A DNA stretch of 64,000 nt from Trichostrongylus colubriformis. Taxonomy: Eukaryota; Nematoda; Chromadorea; Rhabditida; Trichostrongylidae. Numbering within the stretch: position 1 is the first letter of the stretch; every line of letters starts with the position of its first letter. A program made the translations under genes and the position numbers. The notes under the pieces were generated by a model. It worked only from the letters and a program-made list of their open reading frames with translations. It did not search any database and was not told the origin of the DNA. Positions 23,346-34,858 of the stretch are shown in pieces. The stretch spans positions 14,931,725 through 14,995,724 of the forward strand of contig OZ022260.1 of NCBI GenBank assembly GCA_963978905.1, in the 5' to 3' direction.

Positions 23346-24577
23346 CTGTGTCTGTCATAGAGCTTAATCTGCTGATATCTCATGAGCCGCACTTGGTGTT
23401 GAGTGCTTTGTCCCCTTACAACTCCTTACAATCTTTTTATTGTATCTAGTCATTGACAGTTATTGCATCACAGGAGCACGTCATTGTGGTGTCATAGTAA
23501 TTTTCCTTTCACTCACTAAGGTTCGAACGAACACCCGTGTTCACAATTAACGGCATTTTTCTTTTTGGGTCGGGTGAGTTTTCCTGGCTTTGTTTTATAT
23601 TATTCTTGCATAATTATATTTATATTACTCCTGCACTATTATATGATGTCCTCTGTTATCATATTACATAAATTATCGAATAGCCATAATTAAGCACATT
23701 ATTTGCCTCACAAACCTTGTAAGTTGTCAGCTGTGTTGCTGTTATTTTACAAATACCACCCTGTTCTGTGTGCTTCTGTGCTTTAGTATCACTCTCGTTA
23801 ACAACTCCTTTCAAAGTACCGGTTCGTTGCCATGCTTTTATCACTCTTGTGGATTTGCTCATCATCAGTAACACTACTTGTATCAAAACTTCCATAATTT
23901 CAGGGACTTGTTGAATGCGTTAATCATTGAGTCAATATAAAGATTCATCGAACATGTTTATGCGGAATATTGATTGATATTGCTTGCAAATGCAATGCTC
24001 ACTTGCAATACCTTTTTGAAGAGTTGTACGGACGAGCCGACCAGTCGCCCAGTATGAATGAGTCCTCAATATACTGCTGGCGATAGCGTGGTTGCTTGGT
24101 CATTACAATACACACCCGTTTTGCAAACGAACCGTGAACTAGTGGGGGGGGGGGGGAAGCTGCTTAAGAAAAAGGGACATCTGCAGCCATCAAATTTTAT
24201 GAAGGAGCGAAGGAAGTGCTGCCTCAACAATCAGGGTGGCTATTGCAGGACTTGGGAATACATTAGGATAGAGTAGTATACAAAGATTTTTTTTTCAGAA
24301 AAAAAATGAAATTCATCCTAGTGTATATGCCATTCTTTTGTCCATTTCCATAGGTACTCTCCATTCACTTTTTCAAAAAATCTGTGGGCGCTGCATTTGT
24401 GCAGCAGTTCTAGATAGGTCATCAGGATGTGGGAAACGCCTACTCTACGATCACCTACTCTGCAATTTGCTTGACATTTTTCAACCATTGTATCAGCCCT
24501 GTTACACTGCTCTCAAATTAAACAAAAACGTAACGTTTGTCTGTTCAGTCATTACTTTGCTTGACAATTTTTTCGAC

Positions 24578-27105
24578 ATGTCACAAAGGGCTCTCCGTCG
24601 AAACCGCACTGTGGCGGAAGATGCACCTGGACCAAGGGAGCCTTCTGAAGCTTCCAGTGATGAACTTGCTGATGAATATGAGGTAAGGTTCTCACCACAA
24701 ACAGTGTCTTATGGATAGAGCGGGAGTGCGATCCCACTTTTGTCATCTTTTGTGATCTCTGTGTATATGTTAGGCTGCGGTCATACTCACCGCAGGCAGG
24801 GCGTGGCTGCGTTCACAGGCAGCGAGGGAGAGTGGTACGGGGGAGGTGCAGATATGACGCAAGCAATACGGCAGAGTGGCACACGTGGAGACGCAGATAT
24901 GCGCAGCCACGCCATGCCGCTGGTATCGCAAAGTATGACCGCGGCCTTAGCTCTCTCAGGCCCCATGTGAACTTTGTATAGCTATGAAACCAATTCTTAA
25001 TGCTCACCTAGAAATGCGTTGAACCTGGCTAGCTTCCTTACTTCTCAAAAGGAAGTATAGCATGCGCCGCTCAGTTTGCTGCACTCTCTTCTACAGTAGA
25101 TTTCAGGTGCCATCTTTCAACGTCATTCTGCAGCAGGCTAAAAAGTTTTCACCTGCTCATCAGTCCTTGGCGACTTTGATGGTGAACATGGGCGCTATCA
25201 CGGTGATTCTTTGAGTTATGATACTTCAACCTACAGATGTTGCAATGATTTCGAACTCTTAATTTTTTAGAAGAAGAAATTCTACCTCTGCTTCATTCGG
25301 GACGTCGTCAGAATACATTTGAAAAGTGAGTTGGTCGCTGAGTTGATCCTTTGTAGCAACTTATATCCGCACTCTCATGAGTGAACTAGGTTTTCAAGTG
25401 AATTGATTCAAGTGGTTATCCAGAGAATCCCGAAATTGTTTCCAAAATTGCATGTTCTGTTAACGAATTGGATAGTCTTGTATCATCACTGTTAGGAGAA
25501 CTCAATCCTCGGTTGTCTGAGGTGAGTTCCATTCACTTAGTTTTGCTCATAAGCAAACCTACGCGTTTCACAATCGTTTTTGAATTCAAAGGATTATTGC
25601 TTAGTTATTATCCGAGTATTGCTAGACTAATCTAATTATACAATTTCCTGTCAAGCTTGGGTTACGACTTACCTCTTTCGTCGATGAAGGAACAGGTCGA
25701 GAAATGGTGGTACTAGTAAGTGAAGATGTGCTGCCGAAGGATATCAGCGGTTTAAGCGGATTCTCGTGAGTAAATCCTTGACATATTCGTATTTCTCGCG
25801 GTTTTTTATAGATCTTGTGAGCTTTCTTATCCTCCGCATCACACCCTATCCATTCAGAGCTGACGAGCTGATGCTGTTTCTACGGTGGATTCCACAATTT
25901 GTCGAAGGTAATGGGCAGCTTGAAAGTACGTGGGCACTTAATGAAGCTACTAAGCTTCCGAATCCGATGACGCTTGTGAAGGCTCAAAACTTCGTGGACA
26001 GACTCGTCAGCGACGGCTGGATTTCGGAGGTATCACTCTACAATATAAAAAGACCCTTTGAGTTTAAAACGATTATTCACGGACTAAATGTTTTTAAGAT
26101 TGGATCCAATGTGTACGTACCAGTCGGATTCGCCGGTGTCAGCCGGTCAATCCGACTGGTACAGGCTTCATAGAATCGTGTCACCGACCTTATCCCAACC
26201 TACGTCTGTGCCATTTTGGAACTGAATTAGATTATTCTCAGCTTATGATCAAATTTCAGCTCGCGCCACGCCCACAGTGGGCGGAGCGTAACAATGTTTA
26301 TGCACTCCCCCTTTACTTCTTCACCCATGCTCTCATCCCTTCTAAAACGAAGTTTTTAGTCCATCCTGCAACAGGGTTATAAATTTTTGTTCTAAGCTCC
26401 GCCTATTTAAAGTTATGCTCCGCCCACCGCCCTTTTAGGCTTTACTGGATCGCGTCACCGACCTATCCTAACTTCTCCCTACGTCTGGGTCGTTTTGGAG
26501 CTGAATTAGATTACTTTAAATGATTCTAATTTTCAGCGCACCCCGCCCAAAGTGGGCGGAGCGTAGCATTGTTTATGCACTTTCCTTCATTTCCTTGACC
26601 TATGCTCTCATCCTTCCTCAACCGAAGTTTTCAGGCCATGCTGGAACCTAGTTATGAACGAACGATCAACATTCTTTTCTTACACTTTGTAAAATGTAAA
26701 TGTAAATGTAAAAGCAAGCACAGCTTTCGTGACCACGTTTCAATTTTAGAAGGGCGACATCATCGGCTTGGAGCCACGTGCTATAGCGGAATTGGAGCCA
26801 CTCCTTACGGCTAAGTATGGCTGCAGTTCATGTATTTTGTGTCAGAAAATAGTCGTTAGGTGAGTTCCTGCAATACAATCATTGTATTAAGCAGCGTTTC
26901 AGAGTGAACAAAAGAGTTTCCCATCTGAACGACTGCACGAGGTGCCTCTCAATTGATTCTGTGGAATTGCTATACTATTACTTTAGTCTAATGTTCGCTT
27001 TATGTCTCGCTCTATGAATCTTTTATTCGTATTTCATTACAGGAAAAATATTGCAATCATTTGTGGTTCGTGCGACGCGCAGATTCATCGGCATTGTTGG
27101 GTGAA
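24578..27105 (+). CDS. nse-1: NSE1, SMC5/6 complex RING-like subunit (8 exons found, 3' end uncertain)
   Basis: Exons 24578-24682, 25107-25202, 25271-25325, 25424-25521, 25656-25765, 25858-26029, 26750-26859 and 27043-27105 join in phase. Supporting segments: HQSLATLMVNMGAIT (family FLQ-LMTHGVL), REMVVLVSEDV, ELMLFLRWIPQFVE (family ELDLFRKALELI), LPNPMTLVKAQNFVDRLV--GWI, and the zinc region CILCQK...CGSCDAQIHRHCWV (family CNICHSLL...CETCGIRMHLPC). NSE1 is a winged-helix/RING-like subunit of the SMC5/6 genome-stability complex and pairs with NSE3. An acceptor 28 nt before the ATG (TCTGTTCAG) fits trans-splicing. The exon carrying the last two zinc ligands was not found; 28179 onward is phase-compatible but lacks a CxxC. 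Introns carry a MITE (24773), a hairpin (26117) and a direct repeat (26175). Confidence 0.82.
24773..24946. mobile_element. Tourist-like MITE (family A, copy 4) in NSE1 intron 1
   Basis: A 174-bp copy starting GGCTGCGGTCATACTCACCG and ending CGCAAAGTATGACCGCGGCC, flanked by TTA at 24770-24772 and 24947-24949. Its orientation is opposite to copy 2: the GTGCCACTCTC block reads inverted. Confidence 0.8.
26117..26162. repeat. Hairpin, 14-bp perfect stem, in NSE1 intron 6
   Basis: GTACCAGTCGGATT at 26117-26130 pairs with AATCCGACTGGTAC at 26149-26162; the inner CGCCGG/CCGG extends the stem. It is 88 nt after exon 6. Confidence 0.65.
26175..26660. repeat. Two diverged direct repeats, about 220 bp each, in NSE1 intron 6
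   Basis: Units at about 26175-26390 and 26445-26660 share TCACCGACC-ATCC, TACGTCTG, TTTTGGA-CTGAATTAGATTA, a GCCCAC-GTGGGCGGAGCGTA palindromic core, TTTATGCACT and ATGCTCTCATCC. About 80-85% similar by eye. They may be two copies of one short transposon in tandem. Confidence 0.7.
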
Positions 27106-28404
27106 GTGAGTATTTTCGCATCTTTTGTTCACGGTTCACTGACTTGAGCGAGCACCCTTGAACGTACACTCGATAGAAAAACCTTATCACGCATTGCACA
27201 ATTGCGCCAACGTAACACCTGTATGCAGGTATGGCCTTTTATTTTGAAATGTATGGTTCTAGAAGGTGTTGGTGGGCTGTGACGGTGTGAATCTCGGGCG
27301 ATTAGTGAGCACCCAAATGGGCATCTCTCACTGGTTGGTTGCTTTCTTACGTGTGGGACGCCCCATCACCTCACCCACTTCATTTTGTACTCCATGTGCG
27401 GCAGTCGTTCTGGCTGTTGAGCCGTGCATGCACGTGGCCCTTGAGAGAATGCCTAAATGCGATATCTTTTCCTACATGAGGCGTTTTTTACAGTTTTCAT
27501 AGTGACTGTCTTAGGATTAATAGGACTCCGGGAAAATCCAGGTGATGGTCCTTCATGATTTCTCCATTTTTTGTTCGACTCCTTGCTTCCCAATTCCAGT
27601 GATATGTATTTTCGCCAAAACCCAATGGCAGCTGGCTACATCTTGAAACACTAGAATAAATGGAAAGGAAAGAGAAACAAAATCGCAATTTTCTATTTAG
27701 ACAGTCTTCAGCTGAGTATCTTTTCAGGTACTCTGCAAGGTCCGAAGGTGACGACATATCGTGCCCTGGAAGGGGCATTACAGGGTGTGACCAAATGTTT
27801 TCAAAAAGTGATGTAGAGGAGTGTTTCAGTTGACAGCCTTCATCTCGTCTCAAGGTCCTGAGGGTACAGCCACCGCTTCTTGATCTCTTCTTTTCATTTG
27901 TTTGATCAGTGTAAGGGTAGAAGTACTCCTTAAAAATTTTGAATCCGATGTGCTCGCAAGCTCTTAGCCTAACTTTTGAAGCTCATGATCTGCTCTCTTC
28001 ACAAATGGTATCCACAAATAATAGGTCACATTGTATAAGTTTTGTTTTGATTGCCTTTTCTGCATAAATTGTTAATCCATGAGACATTGCTGTCTGTTAA
28101 ACCTCTTGAAAATTGAAGACCTGTTTTGTAATGTCGCTAACTGTGGTTTATCCATATATATCCATTTTCTTCAGATAGCTGCTTTTACCAAAGACGTAAT
28201 GATTTGCTTCCACAAGCAAGCAATCGCATACAACCGAGCCTTGCAAGAGAATGATTTTATGGTTGTATGGAGCGGAGACCGCTCCCTCAAACGTGCGTGA
28301 AAGATAGTAACCTACTACTATGAGACACGACTAATACCCTATTCAAGTGCACGCGCTATCGAGTCCCGATACGCATGTAAAACGTTGAATCCCATTTTGC
28401 TTAA
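27106..28404. other. Region after NSE1 exon 8; 3' exon of NSE1 expected here
   Basis: No confident gene. One candidate exon starts at 28179 after CTTCAGATAG. It continues the NSE1 phase and reads WVNCFYQRRNDLLPQ to a TGA, but lacks the final Cys pair of the RING-like fold. An alternative frame in the same place (AFTKDVMICFHKQAIAYNRA) is open to 28300 but would need a different upstream phase. The remainder is AT-rich with no motif recognised. Confidence 0.35.
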
Positions 28405-28955
28405 AGACAGCATTAGGGGTAATGCGGTAACGGAGAAATCCCTACAAGAAGTCACTCACATGGTAGTCCTGGGCCTAGGAAGGCTATCTGTGGCGAAATC
28501 CCGGTGAAAAAGCGCCCTCCGAGCTGTAGAAACGCCGCAAAACGCCGCAACATGCAGCGGTTCCGCCTCTTAGACACAGCGGCCCCGCCTCCCGATGACG
28601 TAATTCCCGATTGACTTGGGTGGGAGCGGTCAAGGAGATGCGGCAGGATCGAAGGTTTTGCGGCGCGCTTTCGTAGTTTTAGCCTGAAGCTCACTCCAAA
28701 AAGTAGATGCTGTCGTATTTCCAAACATTCCCTTGTGTTTACTTGGCAACATGCCAATGGAAGACTAGATCAGACTACTCCCCTCTTGACGGACAGGTCG
28801 TCCACGTCGAATATCAACGGTGCGAAGGAGGTCCTATTTCTCGGGTTTTTGGTCATTTCCATCCGTTTTTTCTCCACTGTCCTGTTACTAGGCATCTCGA
28901 CTTTCATATGCACTACTACTTTTACTTTTCGTCCGACTTTCCCCTAACTCTGCCT
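28405..28955 (+). mobile_element. piggyBac-type MITE (family C, copy 1), 551 bp
   Basis: TTAA at 28401-28404 and 28956-28959 flank ends AGACAGCATTAGGGG and CCCCTAACTCTGCCT. TTAA target sites with short inverted ends are characteristic of piggyBac-type elements. The interior contains GGCGAAATCCC-GTG, GGCGCGCTTTCG-AGTTTTAGC and TGGCAACATGCCAATGGA. No transposase. A second copy of exactly the same length lies inverted at 36932. Confidence 0.8.
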
Positions 28956-28964
28956 TTAAAAGCA

Positions 28965-29170
28965 GCGTTATGGGTAATGCGATTGTTTTACTCCTTCCAA
29001 TCTTTGATACTGACTGGTGGACGATTTCACCACGAAAGCTTACACGTCAGCTTACACATTCCGATTGATACGGCTTTAATATGATAGGATAAGTATCATT
29101 CCACTGTCACGCTTATTACTCTACACCGCAGTACTTCTTCGGTAAAGTCGACCCTAGTAGGCGGGATGGA
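28965..29170 (+). repeat. Dispersed repeat G, copy 1
   Basis: Shares a chain of motifs with 41480-41720: GGTAAT-GGGCTGT-type start, CTTTGATACTGACTGGTGGACG versus CTTTGATGCTAATCAGTGGACG, ACGAAAGC, GATAAGTATC, CTACACC-CAG and a GCGAAGTTGACTCTAG-type end. A 3' fragment of the piggyBac-type family C follows at about 29212-29326 on the minus strand (GGGATTTCGCCATGAATAG to AATGCTGTCTTT). Confidence 0.55.
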
Positions 29171-29211
29171 CTTATTAAAGGCGTCAGGTCTTATCCGCTA
29201 CGCCGTTATTA

Positions 29212-29326
29212 CAGCATGGGGGCGAGCTTTTCGACGGGGATTTCGCCATGAATAGTCTTCTCAGGCCCATAGCTTGACTCCTTTTAGGGATTTTCCATTA
29301 ACCATATTATTCCTAATGCTGTCTTT
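29212..29326 (-). mobile_element. piggyBac-type MITE (family C), end fragment
   Basis: Minus-strand fragment about 115 bp long from the family C AAAGACAGCATTAGG end to the GGCGAAATCCCCGTCG block. The rest is missing. The stretch 29327-30071 has no supported gene; a 157-codon minus-strand open frame (29400-29873) has no recognised motif and is near the length expected by chance. Confidence 0.6.
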
Positions 29327-30071
29327 GATGGGCTTCAGTCGAAGATAGTAGTGGTGCGCGTGAGATTTACTGCTCGACATTTGTCTCTACGGTAACCCCC
29401 TACCGAGTTTCATCAAAATGGTGGTAACCGTCTGTCATGCGTGTTATCACAGGCCACACACTTGTTACCAGATGCAAAAAGAAAGGGCGCTCAATATAGC
29501 TGAAGTGAAAGAAAAGGAGAGAAGGAAACATCGTGGGAATTTCTTCCTTATTTCTGGGCAACTCATGTTTCTGGGCAGATGCGATTTCGATGGGATACGA
29601 ATTGGTCATCGTGTCCATCCTGTGCGCGTCGTACGCGATGCATCTTACAACCTCGCTATTGCCATATTTACTACCGGCTGGCATTCTGAGCGGTTTATTG
29701 CCTATCGAGTACACACTCTGACCCCCAGGGTATACAAGGAGCACAGCAAGTTCTCTTCGAGGAAATCGGTCACTGCGGCACGAATATGATCCCGAATGAC
29801 GGCCCGTCGAATTTGGTGCAGAGAGAAGTGGCCCACTCACACTCGTGTGATATGGAATCAAATTGTGAATCAATACCCCCTACTCATGTGAGAGGATAAA
29901 ACATTGAACTGTACCATCGGTCCCGCAAGTGGCCCTAAGGTCACATCGCTTTCACCTACCACTACATTGCCATTCAAAATTGAATTAGAATGCATGACCC
30001 ATCCTAAAGCAGTTAAGGACATCCTTAACTGCACTGCAGGAAACACATAGTCAAGGAGGTAATACTCAGCG

Positions 30072-30540
30072 ATGAGTGGCGTAGATGTATCCACAAACCT
30101 AGCTCATACACTGTTTATAAACAGTTTAGCAATATCTCCAGCATTTGTTTCGATCCGAATCGGGCAAGTCATGAGCCGTACAGATGAACCAGATGTTGCT
30201 AATGTTATTGCTGGAGCTTTAGCTGATATTGCGATTATGGGGTCGCAACGGCATCGTGAACAGTGCCTGCAAATCAGTGGTAATGTGTTTTTATCCATGC
30301 TAATTACTCTTCCATAACCTGGGTCAGTGTTTCTCTCAGGCTCAAAGAGCATGGCCGACTTTGCCGCTCGCATGGAGGAGTCGCTTAATCGTTTTCTACA
30401 TCATGGTATTATCAAAGCAAAAAGGTCAGTCGAGTCTTCATATGCGGAACATTCGCAAGTCTGTTTATTGGTGTAGGGAAGGAGCAGCGAGACGTATTAA
30501 GCAAACTTATAAGGTTGGAACGAAGCAGATTAACCGCTAA
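30072..30540 (+). CDS. 118-aa protein, function unknown (3 exons)
   Basis: Exons 30072-30279, 30340-30424 and 30477-30540 join in phases 1 and 2 with short (52-60 nt) introns and end at TAA 30538-30540. The ATG lies two bases after AATACTCAG, an excellent spliced-leader acceptor, which supports this start. The protein has an Ala/Ile-rich helical N-terminal half (VANVIAGALADIAIMG), a middle MADFAARMEESLNRFLHHG helix and a basic C-terminus (AARRIKQTYKVGTKQINR). No signal peptide. It looks like a small all-helical complex subunit, but I cannot name the family. The gene is compact and likely real. Confidence 0.65.
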
Positions 30541-30840
30541 CAGTCATATTGGGGTTTTTAAACTCAAGCGCATTCGAGAATGAGAGGGCTTGTGTGGGTC
30601 AAATTGCGTCGAAGGGGTGGAGTGAGGCTGTGCATACTAGTGCAGTCTATTGTAATTTCCCTATATCTTACCCTGAGACTGAGGGACCCATGCAATAATC
30701 GATACGCACTTGATCAAGCATGTGCTTTCAGTGGAGCATTGAAAAACCTTAAAGTTGATTCGATTGATGGCATACAGAATATTGTTCGTTGAACTGTATA
30801 TTTGTTGAAGTGGATGTATCCATTATGCTGCACATATTAG

Positions 30841-33800
30841 GTCCAGATGTACCGAAGATGACTGGTCTTCGTGTAGGTCTCCGCAAGCGCCGAAAATTGC
30901 GGATTGCAGTGAAGAACGCCGAAATGCAGCTCATGTGAGTGATAATATTTTCTGAGATTTTTGTAACGAAAAGCTGCCATGATGGTTGTCTAATAAGAAG
31001 TAGCGTGATTTTTGAAGGTTGAATATTTTGTATTGTTTGAATTAGGACTGCCATTTTGTCGCTTTGGTCAGCTTCAGCTTTCGGTACACGCTGGCACTGC
31101 GTGATATTTTTAGTGATCATAAAAAACTCAGTTATACTTCAGTTATAGGTGTTCGAGTCACAGTTGACAGCCGGCGATTTTTCGTCAGCGGAGGAAGATG
31201 CACCTGTTAAAATTCCGTGTGCGAATAATGTACCGTCAGCCGTTGGCGTAGACGTCACCGGTTACGATTTTCAGGTTTATCTCTTTGAGTATTCTATTCG
31301 AAAACATTATTTCTGTTGATTTTTTGCCCATGAACGATTCGGAATGGAGAACTTTTAGCGAATAACCTATTAAATGTGCTAAGGTGTCAGTGTGAGAAAA
31401 AGAGAGTCCTTAGGCCGCCTTCATACTTTGCGTTGCCGGCGACAGAGCATGGTTGCGTTTCTCTGCGTCTTCGCCTGTGCCGCCCTCTCTCGTTGCCTGC
31501 GTCGTCTCTGCACCTCCCCGTGCCAGCCTGCCTCGCTGCTATTAGAGAATGAACGCGGCCTTGAGACTTCGTCAGGTTGGAGAGAAGCAGAATAAGCGGC
31601 ATGGCGCCGTATCTGGCGTGGGGATAACAAAATAACAAGTAAGGCAGGGTTTGCAAGGCCTGGTGCATTGGGATAAAGCAGGTTCTTCTCAAAGTGATTG
31701 TGAGACAGTATCTTTACATGGACCGCTCATTGTATTGAACAACTAATATTTGGGCTAACTTGGTTTCATATGTACCAACTGTTCTGGTATTTAGGATGAA
31801 TTGTTTGACACGCCGCCAAGCAGCACTGTCATGGACGGGTCAGATTTCTCTCCCGAACCAGACTCGTTGCCTTCAACAGTAGATCCTATCACTGTTGGTA
31901 TTTACTTGAGCAACCCTTCAGGAAACGTTTATAAAGACGGTTTTTAAGGATTCCTGCTCAACATTTATGTCGAGTGATTTCTGTGATGATGAGTTTTCTG
32001 AAGAGGAACGCCAGATGCCACCGCTTCTCCGGAGATTCTCAAATAGTTTGAATGTGCGTGGCCTGGCAAGCGAACATGGAGCATCTTCTGTACAGCCGTC
32101 TTCTGCAATAAATACGGTAAACTTGAGTGTTTTTCGATTTTCTGCCATCTTTGGCATGTTTTTGCACAGATCTGAGAAACGGTCATCCAGTTAGGGAAAG
32201 GCGTAGCGTTCCGAATCCTGTATAGGTTGGCATCCATCATAGAATCCCTACAAGCTTCATGCATGACTCTGTGGCAGTTTTGACATTTTGCAAATTGTCC
32301 AGCCCGCTGCAATTTTGTCGTAAATGTGTGTAGCCTCGGAATGCTGATATGACATTGCGTGTAGCTGTCAGCTCTTCGAAGGACTACATGGGACATAAAA
32401 GTGTATTTCGGTGGTGCTCTCTGCTTTACCATGCACGTGACATTGTAGAAGCACTGGAATGCGTAAATACAAATGATTAAATATATCAAGTCACAAACCT
32501 TTTCAGCTCTCGAAGTACGAGGAAATCGCCGAGTTTTCTGAATAGATAGGAAATTCACTTAGTGGGAGGATTTTCCTAGCAGCTCGTTATTGCTTCCATA
32601 GCACACATTCCACAACTCACTTTCTGTGGTTAGGCGTGATGACAGCCAGTTTTTCGCGCCTCCTTATCTTTCTCTTGTCTATTGTGTTGCATAAGTTCTT
32701 TCCCACGGTCTGAGTGAGAAGCGTGATGCATTGTATATGGTGAAACCTGGTTATAATCTCCATCATAATTATATTGGGTAGTCTAAAAAGTTTTTTCGTA
32801 TTTTTAAATACCGCTTTTCCCCTCCAAACTGCTTTCCACCAATCTCTTCTGTACATACACATGTAGTACAAGTCCACACGCATCTATAGGTATTATTGTC
32901 TTCCATCTCCCGGATAACCTTTTTCGGCAAAGTAAACATATCAAAGGTCAACCTTATTTTCAATACAAAATTTTTTTTGAATGGCGTTATACAGGGAAAG
33001 GAAAAGGTGATAATCCGATGGAGCAAGATCAGGGCTATAAGGTGGATTGGGCAGCAATTTTTATCTGAGCTCGAGAATTTTTTGGCGAGGCAATTTTTTG
33101 GCAAGTCTTCCCACTATTGAAAAAAAAAACTCTAAGCTCGAGAATTTTCTGGCGAGGCAATTTTTTGGCAAGTCTTCCCACTATTGAAAAAAAAACTCAC
33201 CAAAAAATTCTCGAGCTTGGATAAAAATAGCTGCCCCATCCATCTTATAGCCCTGATCTTGCTCCATCGGATTATCACCTTTTCCTTTCCCTGTCTAACG
33301 CCATTCAAAGAAAAATCTTTTTATAATTTTTGTATTGAAAATGAGGTTAACCTTTGATATGTTTATTTTGCCGAAAAAGGTTATCCGGGAGATGGAAGAC
33401 AATAATACCCATAGATGCGTGTGGACTTGTACTACATGTGTATGTACAGAAGAGTTTGCTGGAAAGCAGTTTGGAGGGAAAAAGCGGTATTTGAAAATAC
33501 GAAAAAACTTTTTAGACTACCCAATATGATCTGATCATTGGGTACAGTTCTCTATTCTCATGGACTATATATGGTGATATAGCACGTTTTCTTCTTATCT
33601 AGGAGGGGTTATCGATCAATTCGCTTTATTGAGCAGTAAAATACGTCATTGCTGATTATGGATGTCAGCTTACTCTCTGTTCGTCTGGTCTCGGTGACTT
33701 TACTGTGAATTCATTGAATCCGAAGAATTGCTTCTATGTTATTACTCGCAGTCCCCTATGGGCAGTATTTTGTGTATCCTGAAACGCGAAAACATTTCAG

Positions 33801-34397
33801 ATTAGTTGGAAAGAGGGGGGACGATTTCTTTTTTTTCCAAATTTGTATTTTTCGTTCGCATGCTGTTTATCCTTCTAGTTCAGACTCCTGCGCCCCATTG
33901 TTCATTACCACCAACATTGTTATATTATATATGGCATACATATGTCCATGTCTTCGTTTGTTCTTTGTATAGCTGAGACAGATATAAATGCTTTCTCATG
34001 CAATCCAGTTTTTCCTGTTGCTAGCAGCTGTGTTGTACGCTCGTATATTTCACTGTATATCTCCTTCTCCTTGAATTGAGTTGATTAGATAAACATCTAT
34101 CCCAAAGTGTCAGATCAGTTCACAACCGCTACAGCCACAAATTTGTTTACAGCTCCTCTTTCCTATCGAATGCTTGGTTCTCTAAAAAGCAAGATTTTGA
34201 AGGCAATCTCATAAATGTTTTCTCATTTTTTTTATTTTCCTTTGCTATCTTTCTTTCGAACTTGACCTTAGGAAAAAGCGTCTGTTCATCAGCCGGAAGA
34301 TGAACACATCCGTATTAGCTCGCCCCCACATTTTGCCACACACGGCGCAGGCATCGGCGTCATTTGCCGTCGTCTTCCCTTTAACTTTAGCCTATGA
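30841..34397 (+). CDS. Acidic, serine-rich protein, function unknown (partial; 5 exons proposed)
   Basis: Exons 30841-30934, 31149-31274, 31795-31893, 31949-32116 and tentatively 34272-34397 (stop TGA 34395) are open in one phase-consistent frame. The product is hydrophilic and acidic with clusters such as FSSAEEDAPVK, DELFDTPPSSTVMDGSDFSP, SSDFCDDEFSEEERQ and RRFSNSLNVRG, typical of an intrinsically disordered region. No start codon was found before 30841, so an upstream exon is missing. The third donor (ACT|GTTGGT) is non-ideal. The last exon (EKASVHQPEDEHIRISSPP) is separated by 2.1 kb containing a mariner foldback and is the weakest part. I do not recognise the protein. Confidence 0.5.
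31413..31565. mobile_element. Tourist-like MITE (family A, copy 5)
   Basis: Starts after TTA (31410-31412) with GGCCGCCTTCATACTTTGCG, carries the GCCTGCGTCGTCTCTGCACC and CGTGCCAGCCTGCCTCGCTG blocks, and stops near GAACGCGGCCTT. The 3' inverted end is damaged. It sits in an intron of the serine-rich gene. Confidence 0.7.
32774..33524. mobile_element. mariner foldback: two inverted mariner 3' ends
   Basis: Begins TTGGGTAGTCTAAAAAGTTT and ends with its inverse, flanked by TA (32772-32773 and 33525-33526). Arms of about 340 bp are near-identical. Read inward, each arm encodes the mariner transposase C-terminal motif YSPDLAPSDYHLFLSL, so the element consists of two mariner 3' ends head to head. 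The centre holds a 66-bp tandem duplication (about 33068-33131 and 33134-33197). The catalytic N-terminal part is absent, so it cannot move itself. Confidence 0.8.
33527..34271. other. Spacer or intron, no supported gene
   Basis: T-rich sequence between the mariner foldback and the last proposed exon of the serine-rich gene. No motif, RNA or repeat recognised. Confidence 0.35.
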
Positions 34398-34858
34398 AAG
34401 CGGCCTTATCGCCGCACGATCAACTGCGTACGGTTCACCTAGCTTGCACGCACGGTCGCGCCGCGCGCCGCGGTGCGTAGTCCTGTCCAAACGATATCCA
34501 CTCGGAGTTCACGGAACGAGTTTCTACCAGTTTTTTTACTTATGTACGCAATTGCCTTTGATTGCGCCGAGCGTATCTACCTCTTTGCTAGGATCATTAA
34601 TAATGGTGCTTTCGCTGAGGGAGAGCATCCCACTATGGAACTATTTTGACCTGAAAGGAAAGAAATTCCTTTCTTCATCCACAAAGGAAGCAGATTGACC
34701 CGTCAAGAATCCCTCAGAGATGTTTAGGAGTGCAATTTTCATAATATGGCCCCTTTTCTGATTGCGATAGAATCAAATATTCCTTATACCATGATGATCA
34801 TGTTATATGCGTTTTTCCATCCATTTGAGTGCTTTGAAGAAGCGTTACTACTCAGGTA

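Noticed and set aside
29400..29873. 157-codon minus-strand open frame
   Set aside because: Length is near chance expectation for six frames of 64 kb, the opposite strand is also open, and no motif or splice context was found.
34300..34698. 132-codon open frame (MNTSVLARP...)
   Set aside because: Overlaps the proposed last exon of the serine-rich gene in another frame; no motif, and composition reflects a local GC-rich patch.
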